Shown here one piece after another: positions 1-5,401 of a stretch of DNA of 6,256 nucleotides. The position numbers were made by a program, and so were the translations under genes. The stretch's first letter is position 1. Each line of letters starts with the position of its first letter. Location: positions 1 through 6,256 of the forward strand of contig PXDE01000093.1 of assembly GCA_003566475.1 (NCBI GenBank). The letters run 5' to 3'. Below the pieces are notes generated by a model. The model ran no database searches. It was given only the letters and a program-made list of their open reading frames with translations, and was not told the origin of the DNA. The stretch is from PVC group bacterium (GTDB lineage: Bacteria > Verrucomicrobiota > Kiritimatiellia > SS1-B-03-39 > PXDE01).

Positions 1-512
1 CAGATGGCCAGGTAGTTCCAGCGGGCCGCCCCGGAGGTCTTGGGATTGGGGGTGATCACTTCCACCCCCTCCCGCCCCAGATCCTCCCAGGACCGGATGT
101 TCTTGGGGTTGCCCCTCCGGACCAGGAAGGCCAGGGTCGAGGTGTAGGGCGCGCTGGCCAGGGGGAGCCGGCCCTGCCAGCCGGCGGGCAGAAGCTTCCC
201 GTGCTCGGCGATGGCGTCGATATCAGAGGCCAGGGCCAGCGTCACCACGTCGGCCTCCAGCCCGTCGATCACCGCACGGGCCTGACTTCCCGATCCGCCA
301 TGGGACATGCGGATGGTGACGTTCTGGCCGGTCGTCTCCCGCCAGTGCCGGGCGAAGGCCGCGTTGAACTCCCGATACAGCTCCCGGGTGGGATCGTAGG
401 AGACGTTGAGCAGTTCCATGGTGGCCGTGTCGGAAGGGGAGCGAGGGCCGCAGCCCGAGGCGGGCGAGAGGATCACCAGAAGGGCCGGAGCAAGGAGGCG
501 GAGTCGGTTCAT
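1..512 (-). CDS. sbp: Sulfate-binding ABC transporter lipoprotein (Sbp family), partial
   Basis: Periplasmic solute-binding component of a sulfate/thiosulfate ABC importer, delivering sulfate to the CysTWA permease. The first 170 residues are visible; the C-terminal half lies beyond the left edge (the family is about 330 aa). Residues 1-21 form a short signal with a lipobox-like ending (ASGC, Cys21), so it may be a lipoprotein rather than a soluble protein; the -3 Ala is a weak lipobox match. Residues 33-45 (ELLNVSYDPTREL), the anion-binding SHGGSG loop (70-75), EADVVTLALA (86-95) and VITPNPKTSG (152-161) closely match E. coli Sbp. The ATG overlaps the stop of the upstream Rrf2 gene as ATGA and has no Shine-Dalgarno of its own, implying translational coupling. 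CysTWA genes would be expected further left. CysP is a less likely alternative. Confidence 0.93.
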   Translation of the reverse strand, partial: MNRLRLLAPALLVILSPASGCGPRSPSDTATMELLNVSYDPTRELYREFNAAFARHWRETTGQNVTIRMSHGGSGSQARAVIDGLEADVVTLALASDIDAIAEHGKLLPAGWQGRLPLASAPYTSTLAFLVRRGNPKNIRSWEDLGREGVEVITPNPKTSGAARWNYLAI

Positions 513-958
513 ATATCGTAGTTCAGCGCGGTGGGAAGGTGTCGGGTGGATTGCGAGAGGTCCTGGATGGACACGCGGTCGAGGATGGAGGCGATGGCGT
601 CGCGGACGTCCTGCATGACCGCCCGGACGCAGCAGGTCGCCTCGTCCGTACACTCCGGACACCGACGGTAGGCGGTCTTGCTGACGCACGGCACCGGGGC
701 CAGCGGGCCGTCCATCATCCTCACCACATCCGACACCGGGATGGTGGCGGGGTCGCGGGCCAGCGCGTAGCCACCCCCTCTCCCCTTGCGGCTGAACACC
801 AGCCCGCGCTGCTTGAGAGCGAGCAGGATCTGCTCCAGGAACTTCCTGGGGATGCCCTCGCTCTCGGAAATGGCGGCGATAAGGACCGCGTTCCCCTGCC
901 CCTCCCTGGCCAGCCGGGCCAGCGCCCGAAGCGCGTACTTAGTCTTGCTCGTCATCAT
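509..958 (-). CDS. Rrf2-family transcriptional regulator, probable sulfur-metabolism regulator
   Basis: A 149-aa Rrf2-type winged-helix regulator. The N-terminus (MMTSKTKYALRAL) and wing (RKGRGGGYAL) are typical. After the DNA-binding domain come cysteines 91, 100, 103, 109 and 110 (C-x8-C-x2-C-x5-CC). This differs from the C-x5-C-x5-C of IscR, but could ligate an Fe-S cluster or act as a thiol switch. The frame can extend upstream to 997, but family starts match the ATG at 958, which has AGGGA ten bases upstream; a second ATG follows directly. The stop overlaps the sulfate-binding protein start, so regulator and target are probably one transcript. By context it likely senses cysteine, sulfide or Fe-S status and controls sulfate uptake (CymR-like role); that role is inferred. 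NsrR- or IscR-type function is less likely from the cysteine spacing and neighbour. Confidence 0.88.
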   Translation of the reverse strand: MMTSKTKYALRALARLAREGQGNAVLIAAISESEGIPRKFLEQILLALKQRGLVFSRKGRGGGYALARDPATIPVSDVVRMMDGPLAPVPCVSKTAYRRCPECTDEATCCVRAVMQDVRDAIASILDRVSIQDLSQSTRHLPTALNYDI

Positions 959-971
959 ATTTCTACTATCC

Positions 972-986
972 CTATCGGTTGAATAG
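972..986. promoter_or_regulatory. Candidate Rrf2 autoregulatory operator
   Basis: An interrupted palindrome, CTAT-N7-ATAG, lies 14 bp upstream of the Rrf2 ATG, in a locally AT-rich stretch of an otherwise GC-rich spacer, and touches the AGGGA ribosome-binding site at 969-973. Its position suits autorepression, common in Rrf2 regulators. The arms are only 4 bp and no good promoter hexamers were found, so this is tentative. Confidence 0.3.
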
Positions 987-1071
987 ACTGATACCAAGAT
1001 CCCGAGGCGGTGTCAACGGCCTGAGCAGAAGAATCTCCAGTCGCTACGAGGGCCGAGCAGGAGACCGGGGA

Positions 1072-1148
1072 GAAAGGGACAGACCCTTCCCGCTAGGGAC
1101 AGACCCTTTCGCCCCAGGCAGCGGCAACTCCCATAATGGGGACAAGCC
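1072..1148. repeat. REP-like repeat cluster (GGGACAGACCC units)
   Basis: The 14-bp unit AGGGACAGACCCTT occurs at 1075-1088 and again at 1095-1108, a 20-bp period; a third related unit, GGGGACAAGCC, sits at 1138-1148. The first unit forms a small hairpin (stem AAGGG/CCCTT, loop ACAGA), and the pair is bounded by GAAAGGG (1072-1078) and CCCTTTC (1104-1110), so a larger fold is possible. GGGACAGACC-type palindromes recur between genes in many proteobacteria as REP elements associated with Y1 REP transposases. No transposase is present here, so this would be a non-autonomous or relic copy in the spacer between the divergent Rrf2 and BASS genes. Confidence 0.5.
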
Positions 1149-1149
1149 G

Positions 1150-1171
1150 TTCTATGCCAGCTAGATAGAAT
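1150..1171 (+). promoter_or_regulatory. Inverted repeat with -10-like hexamer upstream of BASS gene
   Basis: TTCTAT (1150-1155) and ATAGAA (1165-1170) form a 6-bp inverted repeat with a 9-bp spacer. The right arm contains TAGAAT (1166-1171), a five-of-six match to a sigma-70 -10 box reading toward the BASS gene. No convincing -35 is spaced correctly, so this may be an activator- or repressor-controlled promoter. The CTAT/ATAG core resembles the candidate Rrf2 site at 972-986 but with different spacing. Confidence 0.25.
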
Positions 1172-1251
1172 GGTCCAGGCCCCTCTTCCGCGCAGAATGC
1201 CCTTTTCGTAAGAGACAGGCTCGGGCACCATCTGGAGTGGCTGCATCCGAC

Positions 1252-2175
1252 ATGGGCCTGATAGACAACCTCCTTTCCCCGAACGCCATGGACGACTTTC
1301 TCAAGACCGTGTTTCTGCCCCTTGCCCTGATGGTGATCATGTTCGGGATGGGCATGACCCTCACTCCGGCCGATTTCAAGCGGGTGATCTTCGCCCCCCG
1401 GGCCAAGTTCACCGGGCTGGCCAACCAGCTCCTGCTGCTTCCCCTGGTCGCCTTCGCCCTGGCCCGGCTGTTCCGGCTGCCCGGGGAACTGGCGGTGGGG
1501 CTGATGCTCGTCGCGGCCTGCCCGGGAGGCCCCACTTCCAATGTGATCTCCCATCTCGCTCGGGGCGACACCGCCCTCTCCGTCACCCTCACCGCCATCT
1601 CCAGTGTGATCACCGTATTCACCATCCCGCTGATCATGGACCTTTCCATGGGCCATTTCATGGGCGCAGGCGAAGCCATCGCCCTCCCCTTCGGCAAGAC
1701 CGTGGTCCAGCTCATGATGGTCACCGTCCTTCCCATCGGGGGCGGCATGCTCATGCGCCGGTACCGGACGGCGCTCTCCCGTCGGCTGTCCCGCCCGGTC
1801 AATATCGCCTCGGTGGTGTTCCTCGCCCTGGTCATCCTGCTCGCCGTGCTCAAGGAGGAGGATCTGGCCGGGCAGTTCGCCGAGGCCGGGCTGGCCGCCC
1901 TCGCCCTGAACGCACTGACCCTGGCCCTCGGCTTCGGCACCGCCGCCCTTCTCCGGCTACCCCTGCGCCAGCGGGTGACGATCTCCATCGAGGGCGGCAT
2001 CCAGAACGGCACCCTCGCTCTGGCCATCGCCCTCGGCATCCTCGACAGCGCCCGCATCGCCGTCCCCGCCGTGGTCTACAGCCTGCTCATGTTCGGCTCC
2101 GGCGGACTCATGATCCTCGCCTTCGGACGCCGACCCCCCGCGCCCGCAGCGGAACCGGTTGCTGAACCGGTCTGA
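1252..2175 (+). CDS. Bile acid:sodium symporter (BASS) family transporter
   Basis: A 307-aa inner-membrane protein of the BASS/SBF family, Na+-coupled carriers of organic anions; the bacterial substrate cannot be told from sequence. About nine hydrophobic segments are visible, beginning near residues 21-37. Both crossover motifs that carry the Na+ sites in the bacterial ASBT homologues are present: CPGGPTSN (90-97) and IEGGIQN (246-252), with the Ser-Asn, Glu and Gln residues kept. The C-terminus is a short Pro/Ala-rich tail ending in a duplicated AEPV. Start choice is uncertain: ATG 1252 has GGAG 14 bases upstream, a GTG at 1237 would add five residues, and ATG 1288 would give 290 residues or so and still hold the whole domain. 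The gene is divergent from the Rrf2-sulfate genes, hinting at a sulfur-related anion, but that is only context. Confidence 0.9.
   Translation: MGLIDNLLSPNAMDDFLKTVFLPLALMVIMFGMGMTLTPADFKRVIFAPRAKFTGLANQLLLLPLVAFALARLFRLPGELAVGLMLVAACPGGPTSNVISHLARGDTALSVTLTAISSVITVFTIPLIMDLSMGHFMGAGEAIALPFGKTVVQLMMVTVLPIGGGMLMRRYRTALSRRLSRPVNIASVVFLALVILLAVLKEEDLAGQFAEAGLAALALNALTLALGFGTAALLRLPLRQRVTISIEGGIQNGTLALAIALGILDSARIAVPAVVYSLLMFGSGGLMILAFGRRPPAPAAEPVAEPV
2154..2171. terminator. Hairpin at the BASS/GNAT convergent junction (weak terminator candidate)
   Basis: Two copies of the self-complementary ACCGGT (2154-2159 and 2166-2171) can form a 6-bp stem with a 6-base loop, ending just before the BASS stop codon, in an area where the convergent GNAT stop is only 11 bp away. 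There is no T-tract on either side. The repeat also simply encodes the tandem AEPV of the protein tail, so termination function is doubtful. Confidence 0.2.
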
Positions 2176-2186
2176 GCCGGGAAGAG

Positions 2187-2873
2187 TCAGGCGAGATCGG
2201 CCCACATCAGGTGACAGATGCCGGGGAGGTCGGCGAACGGCCGTTGGCCCTCGTACTCGAAGGAAGCGTACTCGACGGCAAGAAGGCTCCGGAATCCGCA
2301 CCGCTCATGGCACCGCCGGGAGGCGGGGCCCGTGCATTCGGCCATGGCGTGGCGGAAGCCCATGTCGCGGGCCCGTTCCAGAGCCGCCTCCAGAAGCCGC
2401 GCGGCCACGCCCCGGCCCTCGTGCCCCGCCACCACACCCACCGCCGCCACCCGGAAGCATTCCCCTTCCCTCAGCGTCCGGTCGGCCAATGGCTGGCGGA
2501 TGGCCTCGAACAGGGCCATCATCGAAGGGAACGCTTTCCGCTCCTCCGGGGTCATGCCGGGGGGCGGATCGGTCATGGCGTCGGCGACCAGATCCTCGCC
2601 CACCAGCAGACCGATCCGGGGCCCCGCCGCATCGCGGTCCCTGGCCTCCCACCACTGTCGGCGGCCGTAGGACGGCATCTCCGGATCCAGATACAGCGAC
2701 CGGGCCAGTCCCCGCATGCGTGCGCGGCTGGATCCCAGATGGCGGGTCAGAGGCTCGCGGTCATGAAAGATGTCCACATACAGGTCTAGCAGCGCCCCGG
2801 CCTTCTCGGGTGGAACCCGGGCGATTCGGAGGAGGGGTCTTGAAGGGCGTCCGCCTATCGATGCGTCCTGCAT
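2187..2873 (-). CDS. GNAT-family N-acetyltransferase
   Basis: A 228-aa acyl-CoA-dependent acetyltransferase. The C-terminal half carries the GNAT core: beta strand 4 and the acetyl-CoA pyrophosphate loop AVGVVAGHEGRGVAARLL (144-161, matching the R/Q-x-x-G-x-G/A consensus as HEGRGVA), and the motif-B helix and strand CHERCGFR (188-195), equivalent to the usual YEKxGF. The N-terminal 70 residues are less typical. The substrate is not identifiable. Translation should be strong: AGGAGG at 2880-2885 is six bases from the ATG, part of a longer TCACCTCCT anti-strand match. That Shine-Dalgarno overlaps the stop of the toxin remnant upstream, so expression may be coupled to the antitoxin transcript. 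GNAT toxins of TA pairs are usually about 160-190 aa and pair with DUF1778 antitoxins; this longer protein does not look like one. Confidence 0.88.
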   Translation of the reverse strand: MQDASIGGRPSRPLLRIARVPPEKAGALLDLYVDIFHDREPLTRHLGSSRARMRGLARSLYLDPEMPSYGRRQWWEARDRDAAGPRIGLLVGEDLVADAMTDPPPGMTPEERKAFPSMMALFEAIRQPLADRTLREGECFRVAAVGVVAGHEGRGVAARLLEAALERARDMGFRHAMAECTGPASRRCHERCGFRSLLAVEYASFEYEGQRPFADLPGICHLMWADLA

Positions 2874-2883
2874 GGGTCACCTC

Positions 2884-2934
2884 CTAGGGAAACTGGACGC
2901 TGGTGTCCACAAACAGCACGTCACCGGCCTTCAT
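2884..2934 (-). pseudogene. Truncated PIN-domain (VapC/FitB-type) toxin remnant
   Basis: Sixteen codons, MKAGDVLFVDTSVQFP then TAG. The FVDTS segment is the hallmark first strand of PIN-domain nucleases, with Asp10 as the first metal-binding acid. The ATG overlaps the last 14 bases of the antitoxin gene in another frame, the normal layout of vapBC/fitAB pairs. A full toxin is about 130-145 aa; the remaining three acidic residues and the rest of the fold are absent in all frames, and the next sequence is the GNAT ribosome-binding site. A deletion removed nearly all the toxin. The short reading frame could now act as a leader that carries ribosomes to the GNAT start. It is too short for database methods to call, but position and motif agree. 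Confidence 0.7.
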
Positions 2935-3151
2935 AGCCATACAGATCCTCGCGGGAGAGGGGCTCCTTGCGTCCCGTAACCACGAAATGCAGGGGGAGCA
3001 CGACCTCCCCTTCCGCCTTCGGCGCCTGCCGGGCGGCCCGCTCCAGGATATCCAGAAGCTCGGCCTGAAGAGACCGGTGGTGAATCCGGGCCCGACGACG
3101 CAAGGCCTCCAGAGTGGGTAGGGGGATATCGCGAATATGGACCGACCTCAT
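2921..3151 (-). CDS. FitA/VapB-type ribbon-helix-helix antitoxin, orphan
   Basis: A 76-aa antitoxin. The N-terminal MRSVHIRDIP strand followed by two helices (LPTLEALRRRARIHHRSLQ, then ELLDILERAAR, to about residue 41) is the Arc/MetJ-type ribbon-helix-helix of FitA-like 'plasmid stability' antitoxins, with the strand contacting DNA as a dimer. The C-terminal part, ending REDLYGYEGR, matches the toxin-wrapping tail of that family, which plugs the PIN active site. It follows avtA by 47 bp on the same strand. The toxin gene that should follow is reduced to 16 codons, so this protein can no longer have its own cognate partner at this locus; it may persist as an autorepressor or neutralise related toxins elsewhere. 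The start is chosen by family alignment. There is no Shine-Dalgarno before it. Confidence 0.85.
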   Translation of the reverse strand: MRSVHIRDIPLPTLEALRRRARIHHRSLQAELLDILERAARQAPKAEGEVVLPLHFVVTGRKEPLSREDLYGYEGR

Positions 3152-3166
3152 ACCAGTATCAGTATG
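3149..3166. promoter_or_regulatory. Antitoxin promoter -10 region and inverted-repeat operator
   Basis: CATAC (3149-3153) and GTATG (3162-3166) form an inverted repeat overlapping the antitoxin start codon, and CAGTAT is tandemly duplicated inside it (3154-3165). Such short repeated half-sites suit a ribbon-helix-helix autorepressor. On the minus strand CATACT (3166-3161) can serve as a -10 box, 17 bp from TTGCGG (3189-3184) as a weak -35. Transcription would then begin a few bases before the ATG. Confidence 0.4.
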
Positions 3167-3198
3167 CCAACGCCGCTTCGGGCCCGCAACTCGTCCTT

Positions 3199-4467
3199 TC
3201 ACCCCGCCCCGTAGGCCCGGGCCACTTCCTCCGCGATCACCGCGATCCCTTCCCGGACCGTTCCGGAATCCATCGCATAGTTCACCCGGATACACTCGTG
3301 CCGATGGGGCCAGTCCTCCTCCAGGCCATAGAAGAAGTATTCGCCCGGCACCACCAGGACGCCGCGCCGCTTGAGCCGCTCGTACAGATCGCGGCTGGTG
3401 ATGGGAAGCCCCTCGAACCAGTACCAGTGGAACATGGCCCCTTCGCAGACATGCATGCGGACCTGGGGGAGGTCGGCGAAGGCAGCGAGGAACCAGGCGC
3501 GGGCCCGCTCGGAGCGCTCCCGATAGAACGGGGCCACCGCCTCGCGGCTCAGCCGCTCCAGCGAGCCATCCTCGAGCAGCGGGGCGACCAGGGTCTGGCC
3601 CAGATTCCCGTTGGCCAGGCTCATCACCGCGTTGAGCCCGGACAGAGCCTTCATCAGCGCTGGAGGCCCGATGAAGATCCCGGTGCGGGTGGTGGGCAGG
3701 CCCAGCTTCGATAGGCTCAGTCCGAGCACCACGTGTTCGTCCCAGTCCGGCTCGATGTCCCGGAACAGGATATGCGGGAACGGCGCTCCATAGGCGTTGT
3801 CGATCAGCAGTGGGATGTCGGCGGCGCGGGTGGCCTCCATCAGCCGCGCCACTTCCCCGTCGCTCAGCACGTTCCCGGTGGGATTGGTCGGCCGCGACAC
3901 GCAGACCGCCGCCACCTCCGGCCCCAGGTCCAGCCGACTGAAGTCCACATGGTACTTGAACTGCCGGTCCGGAAGGATCTCCAGGGTCGGCCGAAGCGAC
4001 CGGAAATGATCCGGATGGAGGCCCTGGTCGGCATAGCCGATGTACTCGGGGGCGAGCGGCAATAGGATCCTGCGGAGGGCGCCGCCCGACTGCGCGCCCG
4101 CCAGCAGATTGAACAGGCAGAAGAACCCATGCTGGCTTCCATTCGTCACCGCAATGTGGTCGGGCGTGACCTCCCAACCGTAGCGACGCCGCACGAACCC
4201 CGCCACGGCCCGAATGAACGCGGGCTGGCCCTGGGGCGTATCGTAGATGCCCACCATACGCTCGAAGGCATCGCCATCGGCCAGGATCTCCTCCATGCGC
4301 CTGCGCCACACTGCTTCCGCCGCCGGCACCCGGGCCGGGTTGCCCCCGCCCATCATGGCCCGCACCGGTAAATGGCCGGAAAGGGCCTTCCCCAGGTCGT
4401 CCATCAGTTCCAGGATCCCGGACCCCTGGGCAATGCGTTCTCCCAACTCGGAAAGGCTCTGCCTCAT
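3199..4467 (-). CDS. avtA: Valine-pyruvate aminotransferase
   Basis: Cytoplasmic PLP enzyme (EC 2.6.1.66) exchanging amino groups between alanine/pyruvate and valine/2-oxoisovalerate, linking alanine and branched-chain amino acid synthesis. At 422 aa it matches E. coli AvtA (417 aa) end to end, including GGGNPA (40-45), TNGSQ (108-112), LFPLAPEYIGYAD-like LLPLAPEYIGYAD (135-147), FKYHVDF (170-176) and SRPTNPTGNV (191-200). Class-I aminotransferase residues are in place: Asn195, Asp223 and Tyr226 (IDNAYG), Schiff-base Lys254 (SLSKLG), Arg261, and the substrate-carboxylate Arg394 (CIRVNY). The ATG at 4467 has GAGG only two bases away, tighter than usual; the N-terminus still aligns with the family. 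It is the first gene of the avtA-antitoxin-GNAT run. Nothing looks damaged. Confidence 0.95.
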   Translation of the reverse strand: MRQSLSELGERIAQGSGILELMDDLGKALSGHLPVRAMMGGGNPARVPAAEAVWRRRMEEILADGDAFERMVGIYDTPQGQPAFIRAVAGFVRRRYGWEVTPDHIAVTNGSQHGFFCLFNLLAGAQSGGALRRILLPLAPEYIGYADQGLHPDHFRSLRPTLEILPDRQFKYHVDFSRLDLGPEVAAVCVSRPTNPTGNVLSDGEVARLMEATRAADIPLLIDNAYGAPFPHILFRDIEPDWDEHVVLGLSLSKLGLPTTRTGIFIGPPALMKALSGLNAVMSLANGNLGQTLVAPLLEDGSLERLSREAVAPFYRERSERARAWFLAAFADLPQVRMHVCEGAMFHWYWFEGLPITSRDLYERLKRRGVLVVPGEYFFYGLEEDWPHRHECIRVNYAMDSGTVREGIAVIAEEVARAYGAG

Positions 4468-4514
4468 GACCTCGCACTATGGCCCAGTGGGGCCGTTGGC
4501 CGCAACCCATTGGA

Positions 4515-4551
4515 CCACAGAGGTCGCGGAGGATACGGAGGTTCGCAGAGG
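4515..4551. repeat. Degenerate 9-bp-period intergenic repeat (CRGAGG units)
   Basis: Four adjacent units, CCACAGAGG, TCGCGGAGG, ATACGGAGG and TTCGCAGAGG, fill the spacer between avtA and the nuclease gene. They follow the pattern NNNCRGAGG. This resembles the widespread 'ACCACAGAG(A/G)CACAGAG' intergenic repeats of many bacterial genomes, of unknown function. The copy is degenerate and only four units long. Confidence 0.5.
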
Positions 4552-4594
4552 GGGGGAACCGCGCATGGACGCGACGAGACCCAGCGCGGCCCCC
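4552..4594 (-). terminator. Stem-loop just after the nuclease gene
   Basis: GGGGG (4552-4556) pairs with CCCCC (4590-4594), and CCGCGC (4559-4564) with GCGCGG (4584-4589), leaving a two-base bulge and a 19-base loop. The stem begins one base after the nuclease stop codon. It is very GC-rich but lacks a T-tract on either strand, so it may terminate inefficiently or protect the transcript 3' end. Confidence 0.4.
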
Positions 4595-4595
4595 T

Positions 4596-5231
4596 TCACG
4601 TCACCAGCCCCCGGATCGCCCGGGCAGTGGTCTTTCCGATGCCGGGGACGGCTCGAAGTTCCTTCTCGGTGGCGGTGACCACGCCCTCGATGGTGCCTAG
4701 ATGATCCAGCAGGCGACCTGCCCGCTCGGCCCCGACCCCGGGCAGACGCTGCAGGAGCAGAAGCTGGGCCCGGCGCCTGCCCCGGGGCCGATTTCCCCGG
4801 GGCAGGAACACCCGGTCCGACAGCGCTGCCACCTGCCGGGCCGCATAGAGCACGATCCGGGCCGTCTCCGTCGGCGAGGCCGAACGGAGAATGGGCAGCC
4901 CGAAGACCAGGCCCAGCGATACCATGGCCCCGAGAAGGCCCGGCCGGGGAACCTTGAGCCCCGTCCAGTCGGCCGTCCTGCCCTCGATGACCAGCGCCAC
5001 CCGCCGGTTCGAACCCCGCAGCCGCCCCGCCTGGGCAAACAACCGCCCGTCCGCGATGGAAGCCGCAAAATCCGCCGGCGTCTTCCGCTCGAACAGCAGC
5101 AGATCGCCCGCTTCGATGTCCCCCACCTTCAGGCGTCGTACCTGAACCTCGACGCCCTCAACGGCCCGCAACGCCGCCATCAGCCCCGTGTCCCGCTCGC
5201 GGTCATCGATGGTGATGAGCAAGGAGTTCAT
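4596..5231 (-). CDS. ERCC4/XPF-type structure-specific nuclease with helix-hairpin-helix domain
   Basis: A 211-aa protein combining an ERCC4 (XPF/Mus81) nuclease domain with a tandem helix-hairpin-helix domain. The active site is complete: IDDRE (8-12), GD (37-38), ERK (48-50) and Asp54, i.e. the GD-xn-ERK-x3-D signature, followed by DGRLFAQ (61-67) as in XPF's NGRLYSQ strand-helix. HhH hairpins are LPGVGAERAGRLL (163-175) and VPGIGKTTARAI (195-206). This is the layout of archaeal XPF and of eukaryotic XPF/Mus81 C-termini, without a helicase domain. Such proteins act as dimers and cut branched, flap or splayed DNA near single-strand junctions. It lies 170 bp downstream of a putative ssDNA-binding gene and ssb. 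No Shine-Dalgarno precedes the ATG, and no better in-frame start was seen. A biological role (repair, recombination or mobile-element processing) is not shown by the sequence. Confidence 0.9.
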   Translation of the reverse strand: MNSLLITIDDRERDTGLMAALRAVEGVEVQVRRLKVGDIEAGDLLLFERKTPADFAASIADGRLFAQAGRLRGSNRRVALVIEGRTADWTGLKVPRPGLLGAMVSLGLVFGLPILRSASPTETARIVLYAARQVAALSDRVFLPRGNRPRGRRRAQLLLLQRLPGVGAERAGRLLDHLGTIEGVVTATEKELRAVPGIGKTTARAIRGLVT

Positions 5232-5245
5232 GGGGAGCGATCGGT

Positions 5246-5265
5246 GGTCAGGAGTCAGGGTTCAG
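5246..5265. repeat. Short degenerate CTGAxYC tandem repeat
   Basis: Read on the minus strand, CTGAACC, CTGACTC and CTGACC follow each other 15-34 bases before the nuclease ATG. This is a small 7-bp-period repeat of the kind common between genes; no function is apparent. It occupies the position where a ribosome-binding site or leader would lie. Confidence 0.35.
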
Positions 5266-5363
5266 CCGCCGCCGCTGGTCCGGTGGGCCAGCCGGATGAG
5301 GGGTGAGACAGCGGCACCGATGTGGGTTGTGAGGTGTGGGATGTGGGGCGGAGTCTGGGCAGA

Positions 5364-5380
5364 CCGGGCGGGTGTCCCGG
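5364..5380 (-). terminator. Small hairpin downstream of the Whirly-like gene
   Basis: CCGGG and CCCGG can form a 5-bp stem with a 7-base loop 21 bases after the stop of the putative ssDNA-binding gene. There is no T-tract, so it is at best a weak terminator or 3'-end hairpin. The remainder of the 170-bp spacer shows no other clear signal. Confidence 0.2.
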
Positions 5381-5401
5381 AGCAGGCGATCGATGCCCAC
5401 T

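Noticed and set aside
959..997. N-terminal extension of the Rrf2 protein by 13 residues
   Set aside because: Family members begin at the MMTSKTKYAL position; the upstream start has no ribosome-binding site and would cover the likely operator.
1161..2057. 298-aa minus-strand open frame opposite the BASS gene
   Set aside because: It is an antisense shadow of the GC-rich transporter gene, rich in Arg/Ala/Ser with no family resemblance, while the plus frame has clear BASS motifs.
2159..2887. 242-aa plus-strand open frame across the GNAT gene
   Set aside because: Pro/Arg/Gly-rich translation typical of an antisense shadow; the GNAT frame has motifs and a strong ribosome-binding site.
2921..4510. 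529-aa minus-strand open frame ending with the antitoxin
   Set aside because: Upstream of the antitoxin Met it only reads avtA in the wrong frame. The antitoxin family starts at the Met at 3151.
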